From: Gammaproteobacteria bacterium
GTDB lineage: Bacteria > Pseudomonadota > Gammaproteobacteria > Steroidobacterales > GCA-2729495
Direction: 5' to 3'
Assembly (NCBI GenBank): GCA_030429685.1
Contig: JAUIEY010000001.1
Span: 1-42,094 of the forward strand
DNA: 42,094 nucleotides
The translations under genes were made by a program, and so were the position numbers. The notes under the pieces were generated by a model. The model made no database searches. It was not told where the DNA came from and saw nothing but the letters and a program-made list of their open reading frames with translations. This document shows positions 41,107-42,094 of this stretch, piece by piece (position 1 is the first letter of the stretch; each line of letters begins with the position of its first letter).

Positions 41107-41945
41107 TGCTTAACGGCGTCCCGGCAGAATATATCGTCGAGCCTGCCGGCCAGCCTGGCGCCGGCCTGGTAAAGACGTAAGTTAATGATATTCATTGCCT
41201 TTTCGCGGTATGCCGGAGTCAGCTCGGGAATTGCAGCGGAGCGCGCGGCGCCCAGGTCATAGACACTGGCGCGGTAATCTTTGGACTCCTGCGCCCAGTC
41301 CGGCGGGCCGCCCCCGATCGCAACCTCGCTGTCGGCATTGTGTTCCAGCAGGTAGCGGGCGTAATCGCGCGGACTGTCGACAATCTGCTGCAGGTCGTAG
41401 CCGTCCCAGAAACTGTGCAGGCTGGTGCGCCGCTCCCCGACCCGCACGCTGATCCGATTGCCGCCCTGATCTTCCCTGCGCCCGACATGCAGCGGCTGAT
41501 GCACGTCGGCAACAAAATGCACCAGGTACCGGTAGGCCATGGCACGATCCAGCCGGTCGGCCTCGTCATTCGCCAGCAACCAACTGAATTGCTCGATCGC
41601 AAACAACACGTTGTCATCGCGTCGCCGGCGTTTGTCAGTCATAAAGTCGGCGACGCTGACATTGTCCGGCACATTGATGTAATGCCAGCGATTGGCATGG
41701 CGGGTATGCCGGTAGGCCCGAATATCATCAGCCCAGACGCCTGCCGCCGCGAGGTCGCGCTCGTCATCAATGGCGGCCAGCGCGATGCGGGTCTCGGCAC
41801 ACACCAGTGCCTCGGCAATGTGCCCCACCACCCGGTGGGCCTTGCCGTTAAACGCCTGCAGCGGTGCAGTCGGCAGCAACAACACACAACAGCACAGCAA
41901 GCGGCGGATATTTATTGTCGTCACGGGCATCCATGGCATTATCAT
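41103..41945 (-). CDS. S1/P1-family secreted nuclease
   Basis: A 280-residue zinc-dependent phosphodiesterase. After a signal peptide (ending about LQA, residue 31) the mature part starts FNGKAHRVVGHIAE. The trinuclear zinc ligands appear in order: VWADDIR, WHYINVP, YLVHFVADVHQPLHVG and LHSFWDGYDL. The mature N-terminal residue of this family, normally Trp, is Phe. It cleaves single-stranded DNA and RNA outside the cytoplasm, perhaps for phosphate or nucleotide scavenging. The ATG at 41945, 41939 or 41930 could start it; no ribosome site decides. It stands between ispB and rplU, which are normally neighbours. Confidence 0.92.
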   Translation of the reverse strand: MIMPWMPVTTINIRRLLCCCVLLLPTAPLQAFNGKAHRVVGHIAEALVCAETRIALAAIDDERDLAAAGVWADDIRAYRHTRHANRWHYINVPDNVSVADFMTDKRRRRDDNVLFAIEQFSWLLANDEADRLDRAMAYRYLVHFVADVHQPLHVGRREDQGGNRISVRVGERRTSLHSFWDGYDLQQIVDSPRDYARYLLEHNADSEVAIGGGPPDWAQESKDYRASVYDLGAARSAAIPELTPAYREKAMNIINLRLYQAGARLAGRLDDIFCRDAVKH

Positions 41946-41952
41946 GGGCGCT

Positions 41953-42094
41953 ATGAAACTGGTAAAGCCTGCAAGTCCCGCCTTTGATATTGAAACCGTG
42001 CGTGCCCAGCTCGGCGATGACTGGCCCGCGGTGAACCGTGAGATTCTGGCGAATCTGAGCAGTGACGTGGCACTGGTGAACAGTGTCGCCCACT
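41953..42094 (+). CDS. ispB: Polyprenyl (octaprenyl) diphosphate synthase, N-terminal part (cut by window edge)
   Basis: The 47 codons present begin MKLVKPASPAFD and run through AVNREILANLSSDVALVNSV, which follows the N-terminus of IspB (E. coli: VNAAILEQLNSDVQLINQL). The catalytic DDxxD region lies outside the window. The enzyme makes the side chain of ubiquinone. Divergence from rplU is the normal gammaproteobacterial order and supports the call. Its ATG is only 7 bases from the longest nuclease start on the other strand, and no clear ribosome site precedes it. Confidence 0.85.
   Translation, partial: MKLVKPASPAFDIETVRAQLGDDWPAVNREILANLSSDVALVNSVAH

Overview
The window looks like a chromosomal segment of a gammaproteobacterium with fairly high GC. 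The evidence is two housekeeping blocks in an order known from Pseudomonas and relatives: rpsT, murJ, ribF, ileS, lspA next to type IV minor-pilin genes, and ispB, rplU, rpmA, obgE. I cannot name the genus. No CRISPR array, IS element, prophage or integrase gene is visible.

Layout. 1-7.5 kb: a minus-strand run (ubiD-like, terC-like, start of an aconitase/LeuC-family gene) faces a plus-strand run (SDR dehydrogenase, nitronate monooxygenase, two YeeE/YedE-type membrane proteins). A PPOX-fold protein, the flavin prenyltransferase ubiX and a quinone-reductase-like flavoprotein follow on the minus strand. Many of these use flavin. 7.6-14 kb: a small unknown charged protein, then a lipid-modification cluster in two divergent arms. 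One arm has a CFA/coclaurine-N-methyltransferase-like enzyme, a DUF1295 membrane protein and an NTF2-like lipoprotein. The other has an FAD amine-oxidase-like protein, DUF1365 and a CFA-synthase-like protein. 14.2-18.2 kb: a plus-strand catabolic-looking operon (VOC, MDR reductase, VOC, MFS transporter, alpha/beta-hydrolase-fold protein). 18.2-22.4 kb: an RND efflux pump and its adaptor. 22.5-27.5 kb: DUF1330, an exported VOC protein, an exported protein ending in a CpcT/CpeT-like domain, and a MarC, serine hydrolase, DUF1838 operon. 27.5-36.8 kb: tRNA-Thr, an Irr-like Fur regulator, fimT/pilV/pilW/pilX-type genes, lspA, ileS, ribF, murJ and rpsT. 36.9-42.1 kb: obgE, an Lrp-type regulator, a thiol dioxygenase, a TauD-type dioxygenase, rpmA, rplU, an S1/P1 nuclease and the start of ispB.

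How the parts fit. The lipid cluster probably methylates or otherwise modifies unsaturated acyl chains of membrane phospholipids. The dioxygenase pair with its Lrp regulator suggests a cysteine/taurine-type sulfur pathway set between rpmA and obgE, which are normally neighbours. The pilin genes end directly against lspA, without the pilY1, pilE and ispH usually found there.

Most interesting points: a UbiD-family protein with isoleucine and asparagine where the two catalytic glutamates should be; a hydrolase-fold protein with histidine at the nucleophile position; a CFA-like enzyme lacking two bicarbonate-site residues; an exported protein joining a LolA-like part to a phycobiliprotein-lyase-like domain; and a perfect palindrome between the two arms of the lipid cluster. 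All homology statements come from reading the translations and from memory of the families; no search was run.
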